Below, one piece after another: positions 8,001 to 15,209 of a DNA stretch of 64,000 bases (its first letter is position 1; the number at the start of each line of letters is the position of its first letter). This DNA comes from Clostridium sp. CAG:1000 (lineage in GTDB: Bacteria > Bacillota_I > Bacilli_A > RF39 > UBA660). The notes under the pieces were generated by a model that saw only the letters and a program-made list of their open reading frames with translations, did no database searches and was not told the DNA's origin. Made by a program: the position numbers and the translations under genes. The stretch covers positions 1-64,000 of the forward strand of contig HG000341.1 of assembly GCA_000436975.1 (NCBI GenBank), written 5' to 3'.

Positions 8001-9160
8001 ATTTCATTTTTTCTCTCTACCATCATATCAAACAATGAAGCATATTTACTTTGAAGTTCTCCCATAATGTCACTTATTTTTCTACCCCTGTCTTCTACTT
8101 TTATAAATCCATCATGTTCTTTAATAAAAGTTTTACCATCATGAACCATTTTATCAATCATACCATCAATTTTATTCATTATGTCAAAATACGTAATTTT
8201 ACTTGTTTTATCTGAACCAATCAAATCATTACCATGTTTACTCTTAAACTCTTCATAGTTTTTATCTATATTGTATACACTTAGTAGATTTAATAACTCT
8301 TTACCATCAACACCTACACTAGATAATAAATTTTTATATTGCCTAATCTTATAATCAAGAAAATCTCTATATTTAAAAGCAGTTTGACTCTTAAACGCTA
8401 CACTTTCTTCATTATAAAACATAGTATCACTAAGTTCTCGTATAATACCATTAAGTTTATCTTTAAAACCATTCGTATCAATAATATATTCTTTTTCACT
8501 AACAAATGATTTAGAATATATTTCATCCTCAATACTTTCTATTTCCCCTAACGCATTTATACCATCAAAGCCAAGAACAGATTCAACTATTTTTTCTCTT
8601 TCGCTACATAAGTCAAATACTCTTTTTCTCTTTTCTAAAGTAGAACCATTTCTATATAAATCTGTTTTAGCATCCTTAATTTCATTTAGCATAGCAATAA
8701 TACTTAAAACATCACCATCACTATATTTCATTTTAGTAGTTTTATTATTTACAGAGTCTTTACTTTTATCATATTTATCAGTATAACTTTTAATAGAACT
8801 AATAAGTTCACAAAGAACATTATATTTAAAAGTCAACCTATCAGATTCAGTCTTATATTTAATTTTATCCTCACGTGTAGTACTAGTTTTAAATAAATTA
8901 ACCATCTCATTTTGTCTAGTTACTATAGATGTAATATTAGACTTTAAAAGTGTAATAATACTTTTTAATCCATCTATATTACTTACTTTATTAATCATGT
9001 CATAAACACGCTTAAATTCATTATATTTAACTATATTATTTTTACTTTCAACACCATCTACAGTATTATTTTTTTTATGAGACTCATACAAAAAATAACA
9101 ATCATTTATTGTTTTAATTAATTCATTAAGTAAACCATTTATTATTTCCTTCTCACTCAT
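7991..9160 (-). CDS. Hypothetical coiled-coil protein (389 aa)
   Basis: I do not recognise this protein. It is 389 residues, highly charged, without membrane segments or signal peptide, and predicted by eye to be mostly alpha-helical with coiled-coil-like stretches. Its Shine-Dalgarno sequence is weak. It is a single-gene unit with its own terminator, between the lgt group and the pilin-like gene. Confidence 0.55.
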   Translation of the reverse strand: MSEKEIINGLLNELIKTINDCYFLYESHKKNNTVDGVESKNNIVKYNEFKRVYDMINKVSNIDGLKSIITLLKSNITSIVTRQNEMVNLFKTSTTREDKIKYKTESDRLTFKYNVLCELISSIKSYTDKYDKSKDSVNNKTTKMKYSDGDVLSIIAMLNEIKDAKTDLYRNGSTLEKRKRVFDLCSEREKIVESVLGFDGINALGEIESIEDEIYSKSFVSEKEYIIDTNGFKDKLNGIIRELSDTMFYNEESVAFKSQTAFKYRDFLDYKIRQYKNLLSSVGVDGKELLNLLSVYNIDKNYEEFKSKHGNDLIGSDKTSKITYFDIMNKIDGMIDKMVHDGKTFIKEHDGFIKVEDRGRKISDIMGELQSKYASLFDMMVERKNEMTM

Positions 9161-9205
9161 ATTATCACAATACTATAATAACATAATAGCGATGTTTTTA
9201 CAATC

Positions 9206-9234
9206 AAAAAAGTTGCTTAAATTATTAGGCAACT
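9206..9234 (-). terminator. Terminator after pilin-like BspA gene
   Basis: Minus-strand hairpin with AGTTGC and GCAACT arms followed by a T run, downstream of the stop at 9264. Confidence 0.7.
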
Positions 9235-9263
9235 CTTTTTATTAATTCACTTCATATAATTAA

Positions 9264-10802
9264 TTATTTAACTACAAATGTAAGACCAGAAGGTTTACCA
9301 GAACTATTATTGAATTTATTAGCATCATTTTGTGTCCTAGCGTATCCAGTTGTTGCTTTGCTATTGCCGAACATAGCATCCATATAAATTACATTTGATG
9401 TATCAAAACTACTTAAATCCAATGTCGTTGCTGCGCTATCAAAAAACATATAGGACATATTGGTAACATTCGAAGTATCAAAGCTACTTAAATCTAGTGT
9501 TGTTGCTTCACTTTTGTCGAACATACCGCACATATCAGTTACTTTTGAAGTATCAAAATTATTTAAGCCTAATATTTTAGTAATTTTACTATATAAAAAC
9601 ATTTCACTCATATCAGTTACATTTGAAGTATCAAAATTACTTAAATCCAAAGTTGGAACTTGAACTCCCCAAAATGCTCCGGACATATTAGTTACTTTTG
9701 TTGTATTAAAATTTTTTAAATTTAATTGTTTGATTTTACTAAAAGAAAACATATTACTCATGTCGGTCAAATTATTAGTACTAAAGTTTTCTAAGCCTTT
9801 CACTTCAGTTGCAGCACTTCTGTCGAACATATAATCCATTCTAGTTACTTTTGAAGTATCAAAGCTACTTAAGTCTAGCGAAACAGCCCCACATCCGTCA
9901 AACATATTGCTCATATTAGTCACATTTGACGTATTAAACTTATTGAAACCTTTTATTTCTGGTGTAGTACAATCTCGAAACATATAACCCATTGTAGTTA
10001 CTTTTGATGTATCAAAATCACTTAAGTCTAATGTAGACATTTGCCCCCCTTGAAACATAGCACTCATATCAGTTACTTTTGATGTATCAATTGAATTATT
10101 AAAGTCTATTTTTTGTAAGTTTCCCAAATACTTACCAGTACTGCTGTCCAAACGTGCAAATTGAAACAAACATCTAGAATTTTCAGGAAATGCAATGATT
10201 CCATCAGCAACAATTGATATATCATATAGATTATTGCTATTTTGCTTAATATACATTAATACGCTTTTATCTTGCTTTTCAGATACATCATAACTATCAG
10301 AATCAGCAATTACTCTCCCATCACTATAGAATGTTATTGAGTTTACAAGTGTTCTATCAGTATTACCAGATATTGAGTAGAATCTTTTACTAAGCGTGCC
10401 AACAGGCTTATAAAGATCACTACGAGAACATTTATCACTTATATCACTTGTTTTTAAATTTGTATAGTCGCCAGTAGTTACTACACAATAAGTTCCATCT
10501 GATACTATCATACTTTTGATTTTACCATTAGAGTCTAACTTGAATTCATATTCAATATTTCTTCCTGATAAATCAAGTGAGTTTTGTTTATTACTTATAG
10601 TAGTTAGTTTATTACCTTTCATGCTTTCTGTTATATACTTAGATGATACATCTTTTGCTAGTGTTTTAGCTTCTGTTAAGAAACTATTCTTTTTTGCGTT
10701 ATTATACATTTTTAATACATTTGGAAGTGCTATTATTACTAATATTGCTAAAATTGCTATTACTGCTAGTAATTCTACTAATGTAAATCCTTTTTTCTTC
10801 AT
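9264..10802 (-). CDS. Type IV pilin-like protein with BspA/DUF285 repeats
   Basis: 512-residue surface protein. It starts with a class III prepilin signal (MKKKGFTLVELL) and a hydrophobic helix LAVIAILAILVIIALP, so a prepilin peptidase should cut before the Phe. A globular pilin-like domain with a conserved cysteine pair (TYCVV and DKCSR) follows. The C-terminal half holds about ten 25-residue units of the form DTSKVTDMSxMF...LDLSxF, the BspA-like DUF285 leucine-rich repeat of Mollicute and gut Bacillota surface proteins. The start at 10802 is set by AAAGGAG about ten bases upstream. No pilus assembly genes are in the window. Confidence 0.85.
   Translation of the reverse strand: MKKKGFTLVELLAVIAILAILVIIALPNVLKMYNNAKKNSFLTEAKTLAKDVSSKYITESMKGNKLTTISNKQNSLDLSGRNIEYEFKLDSNGKIKSMIVSDGTYCVVTTGDYTNLKTSDISDKCSRSDLYKPVGTLSKRFYSISGNTDRTLVNSITFYSDGRVIADSDSYDVSEKQDKSVLMYIKQNSNNLYDISIVADGIIAFPENSRCLFQFARLDSSTGKYLGNLQKIDFNNSIDTSKVTDMSAMFQGGQMSTLDLSDFDTSKVTTMGYMFRDCTTPEIKGFNKFNTSNVTNMSNMFDGCGAVSLDLSSFDTSKVTRMDYMFDRSAATEVKGLENFSTNNLTDMSNMFSFSKIKQLNLKNFNTTKVTNMSGAFWGVQVPTLDLSNFDTSNVTDMSEMFLYSKITKILGLNNFDTSKVTDMCGMFDKSEATTLDLSSFDTSNVTNMSYMFFDSAATTLDLSSFDTSNVIYMDAMFGNSKATTGYARTQNDANKFNNSSGKPSGLTFVVK
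9340..10085 (-). repeat. BspA/DUF285 tandem repeats inside the pilin-like gene
   Basis: About ten coding repeats of 75-78 bases, each encoding a DTSxVTxMSxMF core and usually an LDLSxF stretch. Copies differ at synonymous and coding positions, so this is an old array rather than a recent expansion. Units alternate between LDLS and KGL/LGL variants. Confidence 0.8.
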
Positions 10803-10834
10803 ATTTATCTTACTCCTTTTATTGTCATGATAAA

Positions 10835-10863
10835 ATTGTATCATTTTTTTTAACACTAGTCAA
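10835..10863 (-). promoter_or_regulatory. Promoter of the pilin-like BspA gene
   Basis: TTGACT (10858-10863), 17-base spacer, TACAAT (10835-10840) on the minus strand, ahead of AAAGGAG and the ATG at 10802. The upstream flank (TCATTTGTAAATTGACTA) is shared with the second pilin-like locus near 32000. Confidence 0.75.
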
Positions 10864-10903
10864 TTTACAAATGATCGACAACCAACTAGGCTCAAAATTA
10901 ATT

Positions 10904-11158
10904 TCACAAGAATGATGATTTCTTATACTTAAGAATGACAATCATGATTAATAATGGTATATTTTTATCAGAAAAAGTTGTTCTTTGACTGTGTCCCTTA
11001 ACTGAGGGCACGTCTGTCTCTTCTATGCTTCCGTCTTCATTATAAATAGTCATGGTTTTACCTGCTAGATTGTTATAAACATAATCTTTATCTATCTTAT
11101 GCCAAGATATTGGCTTATTACCCTTAAATATTTTTGTGTCCAACTCTACTATTTTCAT
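10904..11158 (-). CDS. Hypothetical protein (84 aa)
   Basis: I do not recognise this small protein. The start at 11158 (MKIVELDTKIF) is preferred because AGGAGG lies just upstream, though 13 bases is a long spacing. The first 60 residues look like a soluble domain; the C-terminus turns hydrophobic and then basic (PLLIMIVILKYKK) and could be a membrane anchor or read-through after a frameshift. A truncated gene is possible. Confidence 0.4.
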   Translation of the reverse strand: MKIVELDTKIFKGNKPISWHKIDKDYVYNNLAGKTMTIYNEDGSIEETDVPSVKGHSQRTTFSDKNIPLLIMIVILKYKKSSFL

Positions 11159-11225
11159 TCGATGTATGGTTCCTCCTATTATATATATATCAGTCATAAA
11201 TAGGAATAACACTTATTATTTTACA

Positions 11226-11259
11226 AAAAAATAAACAAATCGCTTTGTTTATTTTTTCA
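11226..11259 (-). terminator. Terminator after mscS
   Basis: Hairpin with AAATAAACAAA and TTTGTTTATTT arms and a T run, overlapping the stop of the mechanosensitive channel gene. Confidence 0.65.
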
Positions 11260-12052
11260 TATGTATATCCATTTGAGGATATGGGATTTCAATTTTATTT
11301 TTATCTAATGTTTCTTTGATTAATTCAATAATATCATAATATGCTATCCAATAATCCTTAGTATTTACCCATGCTCTAAAAATAAATATTAAGGACGAAT
11401 CTGCCATTTCTTTTAATCTAATATTGATATCTTTATCTTTTAATATTAAATCATAATTATTAGCAATATCTGATAAAACTTCTTTTACTTTCTTAATATC
11501 TGAATCATATGATACCGAAACATTAATATCAAGCATTCTAAATTTATTCATTGTATAATTAGTTATTTCACTATTTGATAAATTACCATTAGGAAGTTGC
11601 AACACTTTATTATCTATACTAATTAAACATGTATAAAACATTGTGATACTTTTAACTGTTCCTTCATAATTATTTGATTTAATATAATCTCCTACTTTAA
11701 AAGGTTTAAATATTAATATCATAAGTCCACCTGCTAAGTTTGAAAGCCCACCTTGTAAAGCAAGACCTACTGCCAAAGCACATGAACCAAATAATGTAAC
11801 TATAGTTGCTGATGGTACACCTAAATTAGTTAATGCCATAATACATAATAATACTTTTAATCCTATAATTATAAAACTAACTATAAAACTTTTAACACTT
11901 GGATCTAATTTAGAAAACTTATGTTCTTTTTTAAATGATTTTTCAAGCATTCCTACTATCTTAAAACCAACAACAAGTATTAATAAAGATACTATTAAAT
12001 CAATTAAAAAGTCAGTTCCTCCACTAGTTATTTTTTCAAAAAACTTTTCCAT
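11249..12052 (-). CDS. mscS: Small-conductance mechanosensitive channel (MscS family)
   Basis: Homoheptameric membrane channel that opens under osmotic downshock. Three N-terminal hydrophobic helices are followed by the pore-lining helix (SCALAVGLALQGGLSNLAGG) and a soluble beta domain containing PFKVGDYI and the LPNGNLSNSEI motif. The start at 12052 has GGAGG five bases upstream; length is 267 residues. Encoded downstream of rpmF on the same strand, but rpmF has its own terminator. Confidence 0.93.
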   Translation of the reverse strand: MEKFFEKITSGGTDFLIDLIVSLLILVVGFKIVGMLEKSFKKEHKFSKLDPSVKSFIVSFIIIGLKVLLCIMALTNLGVPSATIVTLFGSCALAVGLALQGGLSNLAGGLMILIFKPFKVGDYIKSNNYEGTVKSITMFYTCLISIDNKVLQLPNGNLSNSEITNYTMNKFRMLDINVSVSYDSDIKKVKEVLSDIANNYDLILKDKDINIRLKEMADSSLIFIFRAWVNTKDYWIAYYDIIELIKETLDKNKIEIPYPQMDIHMKK

Positions 12053-12093
12053 ATCTACCTCCATAATAAAATTATATCATAAGATAATTTAAT

Positions 12094-12121
12094 TAAAAAG
12101 AAAAAGTCACATGGTGACTTA
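12094..12121 (-). terminator. Terminator after rpmF
   Basis: Minus-strand hairpin with AAGTCAC and GTGACTT arms followed by TTTTTCTTTTT, at the rpmF stop codon. Confidence 0.75.
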
Positions 12122-12331
12122 TTTAGTTTCTTCTTTAACTTTTATAGCAGCTTTACCTTTATAGTATCCACACTTAGTACAAGCTCTATGTGGTGCTAAA
12201 ACATTTCCACAATTACTACAAGTAGCAACAGTTGGAGCAGTTTTCTTTAAATGAGTTCTTCTTTGTCTTTTAGCAGTCTTACTAATTCTTCTAAAAGGTA
12301 ATGCACCAAATAAAGTAATATTTAATTTCAT
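12119..12331 (-). CDS. rpmF: 50S ribosomal protein L32
   Basis: Zinc-ribbon ribosomal protein. The core is recognisable from PFRRISKTAKRQRRTHLK, and the zinc site has two CxxC pairs (CSNC and CTKC). Family members normally begin MAVPFRR; here the ATG with a clear AAGGAGG ribosome binding site adds about eight extra residues (KLNITLFG) before ALPFRR. The start is supported by the ribosome binding site, so the extension looks real. 70 residues. Confidence 0.94.
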   Translation of the reverse strand: MKLNITLFGALPFRRISKTAKRQRRTHLKKTAPTVATCSNCGNVLAPHRACTKCGYYKGKAAIKVKEETK

Positions 12332-12439
12332 TTTTATTCCTCCTTATTATCAAGATCAATCAATACTATCTCTTCGCTCTAACATTTTCCCACAAAATAG
12401 AAAAAATATCAAGTAAAATCTTGTATTTTGTATTAAAAA

Positions 12440-12468
12440 TTGAATATTTTGTATATTTTTGCTATAAT
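12440..12468 (+). promoter_or_regulatory. Promoter of tmcAL
   Basis: TTGAAT (12440-12445), 17-base spacer, TATAAT (12463-12468), followed by AGGAG and the ATG at 12491. Its position rules out in-frame start codons further upstream. Confidence 0.75.
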
Positions 12469-12490
12469 TTCATTGATAAAAGGAGAAGTC

Positions 12491-13645
12491 ATGAAGAAAG
12501 TTATTGGTATAATCGCAGAATATAATCCATTTCATAATGGTCATATTTATCAAATTAAAAAAATAAAAGAAAATTATCCAAATTCTATTATAATTGTATG
12601 TACTTCATCATCTTTTACTCAAAGAGGAGAACTATCAATATTAAATAAATGGGAAAAGACAAAAGTATCTTTATTAAATGGAGTTGATATAGTAATAGAA
12701 CTTCCATATGTATACTCTACTCAAAGTAGTGATACATTTGCTAAATATGGAGTTTCATTATTAGAAAAATTTCATATAAATTATTTATGTTTCGGAAGTG
12801 AAAGCAACGATACTACTAAATTATTAGATGCTGCTAAAACACAAATAAATAATATTGAATTTGATAATAAAGTTAAATTTTATATGAAAGAGGGATATAA
12901 TTACCCTACTTCTCTTAATAACGCTTTAAAAGAATTAATAAATTATGATATTAAAGAGCCAAATGATCTATTGGCAATCAGTTACATAAAAGAAATAATA
13001 AATAATAACTATAATATAGAAGTATTTAATATAAAAAGAACAAATAGTTATCATGATTTAGACCTAGACAATAAAATAGTTTCAGCATCAAATATAAGAA
13101 ATAAATTATTAGAAAATAAAAATATAAAAGACAAGGTACCTAAAGAAACATATGATATTTTAAAAAATAAAAGTTTAGAAAATAAATATTTTGAATTTTT
13201 AAAATATAAAATTATATCTGAAACTGATTTAGAAAAATATGTTGATGTAGATGAGGGATTAAATGTTAGAATAAAAAAGTATATTAATAAATCAAAATCA
13301 CTTGATGAGCTTATAATGAATATTAAGACTAAAAGATATACATATAACAGAATATCAAGAATGTTAAACCATATACTTTGCTCTTTTACTAAAGAAGAGA
13401 ATGACAAAATAAAAAAATTAGAATATATTAGAATACTAGGATTCAATGAAAATGGTAGAACTTATCTAAATGAAATTAAAGATAGTATTGAACTACCTAT
13501 TTTGAATAAATATGATACTAAAAAATATAAAGCTTTAGAAATAGAAAAAAGAGTCACAGATATATATTCAAATATTTATGATAATATTATAGATCAAGAA
13601 ATTAAAAACAAACCAATTTATATTAAAAATAATTTATCAAAATAA
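12491..13645 (+). CDS. tmcAL: tRNA(Met) cytidine acetate ligase TmcAL
   Basis: Nucleotidyltransferase-fold enzyme (YlbM family) that acetylates the wobble cytidine of elongator tRNA-Met from acetate and ATP. The HxGH nucleotide-binding motif reads YNPFHNGH at residues 10-17, and the family hallmark ELPYVYSTQSSDTFA follows near residue 78. The start at 12491 has AGGAG upstream and lies after the promoter. 384 residues, monocistronic, convergent with glyS. Confidence 0.92.
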   Translation: MKKVIGIIAEYNPFHNGHIYQIKKIKENYPNSIIIVCTSSSFTQRGELSILNKWEKTKVSLLNGVDIVIELPYVYSTQSSDTFAKYGVSLLEKFHINYLCFGSESNDTTKLLDAAKTQINNIEFDNKVKFYMKEGYNYPTSLNNALKELINYDIKEPNDLLAISYIKEIINNNYNIEVFNIKRTNSYHDLDLDNKIVSASNIRNKLLENKNIKDKVPKETYDILKNKSLENKYFEFLKYKIISETDLEKYVDVDEGLNVRIKKYINKSKSLDELIMNIKTKRYTYNRISRMLNHILCSFTKEENDKIKKLEYIRILGFNENGRTYLNEIKDSIELPILNKYDTKKYKALEIEKRVTDIYSNIYDNIIDQEIKNKPIYIKNNLSK

Positions 13646-13668
13646 AAAGTTCCATTAAGGAACTTTTT
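13644..13668. terminator. Bidirectional terminator between tmcAL and glyS
   Basis: AAAAAGTTCC and GGAACTTTTT arms with a four-base loop between two convergent genes. Confidence 0.8.
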
Positions 13669-15040
13669 AAAATCTTACTTTATCTTCAATATAACTTACT
13701 AAATCATCTAAGTTTATTACTTCTTGTTTCATAGTATCTCTATCTCTTACTGTTACTGTGTTATTATTAATAGTTTCATCATCAACAGTTATACAAAATG
13801 GAGTACCTATAACATCTTCTCTTCTATATCTTTTACCTATTGATGCTGTATCATCATAAGTACACATAAAATTCTTTGATAATTTTTCATATACTTCGTT
13901 TGCTTTTTCACTATGATATTTTTTTACAAGTGGAAGCACTGCTACTTTATATGGCGCTAAATAAGTAGGTAATTTTAACACTTCTCTTTCTTCACCATTA
14001 TCTAGTACTTCTTTATGATAATGTTCAAATAGCACTGCTAAAACTGTCCTATCAAGTCCATATGTTGATTCAATAATATAAGGAATAAATTTCTCATTAG
14101 TAACTGGATCTAAATATCTTTGTTGTATTCCACTATATTCTTCATGTCTTGATAAATCATAATCAGTTCTATTATGAGTACCATTTATTTCGCCCCATCC
14201 GAATGGAAACTTATACTCTATATCACAAGCTTCTTTAGCGTAATGAGCAAGTTTCTCATGATCATGGAATCTTAATTTATCTTCACTAAGTCCTAAATAC
14301 ATAAAGAATTTCTTACCATAATCTTTAAAGTATTCATATAATTTACTATCTTCTCCTTTTTTACAAAAAGTTTGATATTCCATTTGTTCAAATTCAATAG
14401 TTCTAAATGTAAAGTTACCTGGCGTAATTTCATTTCTAAATGCTTTACCTATTTGTCCAATACTAAATGGTAATTTACATCTCATACTTCTTTGTACATT
14501 TAAAAAGTTAACATATTCACCTTGAGCATTTTCTGGCCTTAAATAAACAACTGACTTATTATCTTTAACTACTCCTCTATAAGTTTCAAACATAAGTTTA
14601 AATTGTCTAATATCGGTAAAATCACATTTACCACATTTAGGACATGGTATATTATTATCTTTAATATATTTTATTAATTCTTCATTAGATAATGTATCTC
14701 CAATACTTGTATGCGTATAATCATTTACTAGATTATCTGCTCTATGACGTGTCTTACAGTTCTTACAGTCTGTTAATGGATCTGCAAAAGAATCTACATG
14801 TCCACTAGCCTCCCATACTCTCGGATGCATTAATATATCAGCATCTAATTCATATGCATTACTTCTTTCTTGAATAAATTTTTTTCTCCATGCATCTTTA
14901 ATATTATTTTTAAGTCTACTTCCTAATGGTCCATAATCCCAAGTATTCGCAAGTCCTCCATATATTTCACTTCCTTGAAATATAAATCCATAGTTTTTAC
15001 AGAAGTTTGTTAATTCTTCCATAGTAATTTCTTTTTCCAT
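13667..15040 (-). CDS. glyS: Glycyl-tRNA synthetase (dimeric, single-chain type)
   Basis: Class II aminoacyl-tRNA synthetase of the alpha-2 GlyRS type, charging tRNA-Gly in the cytoplasm. The N-terminal motif 1 region contains GGLANTWDYGPLG; a CxxC...CxxC zinc-like insertion is visible (CKNC and CPKC); motif 2 lies in the FRNEITPGNFTFRTIEFEQME region; the C-terminal anticodon-binding domain starts at about residue 360. The start at 15040 has GGAGG and lies after a T-box leader. 457 residues. Confidence 0.96.
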   Translation of the reverse strand: MEKEITMEELTNFCKNYGFIFQGSEIYGGLANTWDYGPLGSRLKNNIKDAWRKKFIQERSNAYELDADILMHPRVWEASGHVDSFADPLTDCKNCKTRHRADNLVNDYTHTSIGDTLSNEELIKYIKDNNIPCPKCGKCDFTDIRQFKLMFETYRGVVKDNKSVVYLRPENAQGEYVNFLNVQRSMRCKLPFSIGQIGKAFRNEITPGNFTFRTIEFEQMEYQTFCKKGEDSKLYEYFKDYGKKFFMYLGLSEDKLRFHDHEKLAHYAKEACDIEYKFPFGWGEINGTHNRTDYDLSRHEEYSGIQQRYLDPVTNEKFIPYIIESTYGLDRTVLAVLFEHYHKEVLDNGEEREVLKLPTYLAPYKVAVLPLVKKYHSEKANEVYEKLSKNFMCTYDDTASIGKRYRREDVIGTPFCITVDDETINNNTVTVRDRDTMKQEVINLDDLVSYIEDKVRF

Positions 15041-15044
15041 TTTA

Positions 15045-15174
15045 TCCTCCTTAAAATAAAAAACTCCTAAAACAACATAAGGGTCCATATGGACGGTTCC
15101 ACCTTATTTATTCTAGAAGAATCACTCTTTTTTTATAGCCTCGGTATTTTACCATCATACCTTCATCGCTTGAT
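15045..15174 (-). promoter_or_regulatory. Glycine T-box riboswitch upstream of glyS
   Basis: The leader contains AAGGTGGAACCG (15094-15105), matching the T-box core. The bulge base in TGGA pairs with the UCCA end expected for tRNA-Gly, whose discriminator is U. It is followed by a hairpin around the palindrome GTCCATATGGAC and a T-rich tail, so uncharged tRNA-Gly should promote read-through into glyS. GGC at 15138-15140 is a candidate specifier. The leader is short, so stem I must be compact. Confidence 0.85.
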
Positions 15175-15180
15175 AAATAG

Positions 15181-15209
15181 ATTATAACACTAAATTATAT
15201 ATTTTTCAA
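15181..15209 (-). promoter_or_regulatory. Promoter of the T-box/glyS transcript
   Basis: TTGAAA (15204-15209), 17-base spacer, TATAAT (15181-15186) on the minus strand. The -35 abuts the stop codon of the metallophosphoesterase gene. Confidence 0.8.

Noticed and set aside
13051..13446. Open frame on the opposite strand of tmcAL, and similar antisense frames over ruvB, mgtE, pbpB and others.
   Set aside because: They are opposite-strand shadows of genes with clear family motifs; composition is low-complexity and no ribosome binding sites are present.
15041..15088. Longer glyS start (MDPYVVLGV...).
   Set aside because: It lies inside the T-box terminator region; the ATG at 15040 has GGAGG right before it.
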